Source: Bacteroidota bacterium (lineage in GTDB: Bacteria > Bacteroidota > Bacteroidia > Bacteroidales > JAAYUG01). From it: a stretch of 7,091 bases of DNA. Location: positions 1 through 7,091 of the forward strand of contig JAKAMP010000142.1 in NCBI GenBank assembly GCA_021812865.1. The letters are read 5' to 3'. The notes beneath the pieces were generated by a model. The model ran no database searches and was not told the DNA's origin. It saw only the letters and a list, made by a program, of their open reading frames with translations. Shown here in pieces: positions 5,173 through 7,091 of this stretch (its first letter is position 1; every line of letters starts with the position of its first letter). Both the position numbers and the translations under genes were made by a program.

Positions 5173-7091
5173 TTATTTATCTGTGAAAACATGTATAAAA
5201 CCCACGATACTTCTTGGCTGGAGTCCGTCCAGACGCGGTTCATATACATCACAGATATAATAATACACACCAGGAGAAACAATGGATTTGCTCCTGTAAT
5301 CGCGTCCATCCCAGTTGATGAGCGGATCTGTGGTTTTGAAAACCAGCTGACCCCAACGGTTGTATATCCGCATATTCACCGTTTTCACAAAGTTATTGCG
5401 GTTAACAGCAGTAAATACATCATTTATTTCATCACCATTCGGGGTAAATACGTTGGGCAGTGAATAGAAACTGCATTCATCCACACAGGCTCGTATGCTT
5501 GGTTTGCTTTCGTTATTGAATGAGTCGATGGCCGTAACAGTATAGCAACCGGCAATACTGGCAACCGGATAATGATTGTAGGATGTGTCTGTGGCACTGT
5601 TTTTGGTGGCGATCAGGTCCATTGATCCGTCCAGGGTGGGAGAATAATAAATGTTATACCTGACCACATCATTGGCGCAGCTGTTGTTGGGATTGGTCCA
5701 TACCAGGGCATTGAACATGCTGTCGCACCGCGAGGTGACAGATAAATCAGGCGGGCAGGGTGCGATGCTGTCGATGGGCGTGGTACAGGTAATATGGGAA
5801 TAATTCCAATTTGGAAGCATGAGCCCTTCCGCTTCCCTGAAACCGATACTCTTCGCCTGGTAACAATAATTCACTCCGTTTTTCAGGCCTGTATCCGTAA
5901 ATTTTTCATTGTCGGTATATCCTATGGAATCGTAGGAAGCCGTATTGTCATTATACCTGTAAATAGTATACCGGGTGTTGATCCAGGGAACACTTTTCAC
6001 GAATTCAAAATCAATGATATTGTCTTTCCCGGTGAGTTTCATGTTCAGGGAAGAGGCAATTTCCTGCTGTTTCCCCAGCAACCGTCTGTCCCCCGGAGCA
6101 TTGTTATACAGGTCGACTCGGTATGAATAGGGGTAAATGGTTGTATTGAGGTTTTTATCGAGGTAAACCGTATCATTGAGATTACTGGTCTGGAATGAGT
6201 CTATGGGCACCAGGTTTTTCCCGAACAAATCCTGCGAACGAAAGATAATATACTCATAGGGGCCGTTAGCAGGAATAGTATCGAGATATCTGGGTTTTGC
6301 CCAGCTTACGCGAATGATACCGTCCGTTGTACCGGATTTGTCCACGCTAACCTGCATCAGTGCGGGAAGTCCGGGAACTAAGGTGGTACACACTTCATCG
6401 GAAACTACGCTTTTTGCACTGTTCGGGTACAAGGCCACTACCCTGTAACAATAAGGGTTGCCCTGCGCAAGTCCTGTTCCATTGTTATTATCAATATATA
6501 CCGTGTCAAGCCGGGATTTTGTCTGTCCGATTTTCGTGAACCCTGCATCGGCAGGAAGGCCTGTCTGGCAGGAATCAGGAGAGAACCCGGATGGAGAGAT
6601 TTTCCGGTATACCTCATATCCGGTTATATTGGTGCATTGGCCGGGGGACCAGGAAAGCAGAACATTATTGCTCCCGGGTCTTGCCTGGAGATTGGCAGGC
6701 GGATCGGCAATCACCCTGATATTAAATGTTTTGATGTCGGTAAGCCCGATGTCGTTAAGGGTATCCTTAGCCCTGATGAGTACCTGGTATGCCCTGTCGC
6801 GCACATCCACGCAGCCGGTGTGCCACTGGAAATGGTATTTGGCATAGCCCCGGTGCGACTCAATCAGCTGCATGGTGGCAGCATTAGGATTAATAATGAA
6901 GGGACCTCCGGCCCAGCTCACCAGGATGGAATCATTATTGGCATCAGTAACTATGATGTCCTGGTCAATGGTGGTACCGGCATGAACACAGTAATCGGGA
7001 ACCGGGGCAATAACCGGTGGAATATTATTGGTGCGGTAAACATCAATCTGCATATCCCTTTCCACGGCTGCCAGTTTCACGCCCTTTCTCC
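5173..7091 (-). CDS. Large secreted adhesin-like protein with fibronectin III domains and T9SS type B C-terminal signal (5' end outside window)
   Basis: The frame is open to the right edge, so only the C-terminal 639 or so residues are seen. Numbering from the Val codon at 7080: residues 1-125 resemble a cadherin/Ig-like region (KLAAVERDMQI, then VTDANNDSILVSW and VLIRAKDTLND). They are followed by about four fibronectin-III-like domains at roughly 127-233 (PPANLQARPG, YEVYRK, YCYRVVA), 237-345, 346-436 and 441-534 (YNIYYSP, GCYTVTAIDSFNNES). Residues 536-635 are a textbook gliding-motility-associated C-terminal domain (CHU_C/TIGR04131): LPNVFTPNGDEINDVF, IYNRWGQLVF, WDGRDY and SPGVYYYICDVY. 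In this family that domain directs export through the type IX secretion system and attachment at the cell surface; it does not prove motility. Several Cys pairs could form disulfides. The GTG at 7080 is not taken as the start because the preceding in-frame codons (RKG) continue the conserved GVKL-type motif. The next gene on this strand is the TPR protein. The ligand or function is unknown. Confidence 0.93.
   Translation of the reverse strand, partial: RKGVKLAAVERDMQIDVYRTNNIPPVIAPVPDYCVHAGTTIDQDIIVTDANNDSILVSWAGGPFIINPNAATMQLIESHRGYAKYHFQWHTGCVDVRDRAYQVLIRAKDTLNDIGLTDIKTFNIRVIADPPANLQARPGSNNVLLSWSPGQCTNITGYEVYRKISPSGFSPDSCQTGLPADAGFTKIGQTKSRLDTVYIDNNNGTGLAQGNPYCYRVVALYPNSAKSVVSDEVCTTLVPGLPALMQVSVDKSGTTDGIIRVSWAKPRYLDTIPANGPYEYIIFRSQDLFGKNLVPIDSFQTSNLNDTVYLDKNLNTTIYPYSYRVDLYNNAPGDRRLLGKQQEIASSLNMKLTGKDNIIDFEFVKSVPWINTRYTIYRYNDNTASYDSIGYTDNEKFTDTGLKNGVNYCYQAKSIGFREAEGLMLPNWNYSHITCTTPIDSIAPCPPDLSVTSRCDSMFNALVWTNPNNSCANDVVRYNIYYSPTLDGSMDLIATKNSATDTSYNHYPVASIAGCYTVTAIDSFNNESKPSIRACVDECSFYSLPNVFTPNGDEINDVFTAVNRNNFVKTVNMRIYNRWGQLVFKTTDPLINWDGRDYRSKSIVSPGVYYYICDVYEPRLDGLQPRSIVGFIHVFTDK

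Noticed and set aside
7078..7080. GTG as the start of the large secreted protein
   Set aside because: The frame stays open to the window edge, the upstream codons continue a typical domain motif, and no signal peptide follows; T9SS cargo must have one, so the real start is outside.

Overview
The window looks like chromosomal DNA of a Bacteroidota bacterium, most likely Bacteroidales or a close relative. The evidence is a cell-surface protein ending in a gliding-motility-associated (CHU_C, type B) type IX secretion signal, a short ACT-less SerA of the Bacteroidetes kind beside SerC and a DUF1015 protein, and gene starts preceded by A/T-rich leaders rather than strong Shine-Dalgarno sequences. 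The window splits into two convergent blocks that meet near 3880-3935.

Plus-strand block (1-3879): the 3' end of serC (phosphoserine aminotransferase), a probable intrinsic terminator or attenuator, serA (3-phosphoglycerate dehydrogenase), a DUF1015 gene, a YggS/PLPBP-family PLP-binding protein, and a decayed gene for a dihydroorotate-dehydrogenase-like flavoprotein. serA, DUF1015 and yggS are separated by only about 30 bases each and probably share a transcript. SerA and SerC carry out the first two steps of serine synthesis from 3-phosphoglycerate. No recognisable SerB phosphatase is present. The DUF1015 protein sits where a third pathway enzyme could be, and it carries a DGHHR motif that resembles the one I recall from ParB-fold free serine kinases. 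YggS handles the PLP cofactor that SerC needs.

Minus-strand block (7091-3935): the C-terminal part of a large multidomain secreted protein (cadherin/Ig-like region, about four fibronectin-III-like domains, T9SS type B signal), followed 32 bases downstream by an exported TPR-repeat protein. They probably form one transcription unit and a cell-surface or periplasmic pair of unknown function.

No RNA genes, insertion sequences, CRISPR arrays or phage genes were seen. The points most worth following are the DUF1015 protein as a candidate phosphoserine/serine phosphotransfer enzyme, the SerA lacking the canonical catalytic His and Glu, and the pseudogene with four separate lesions.
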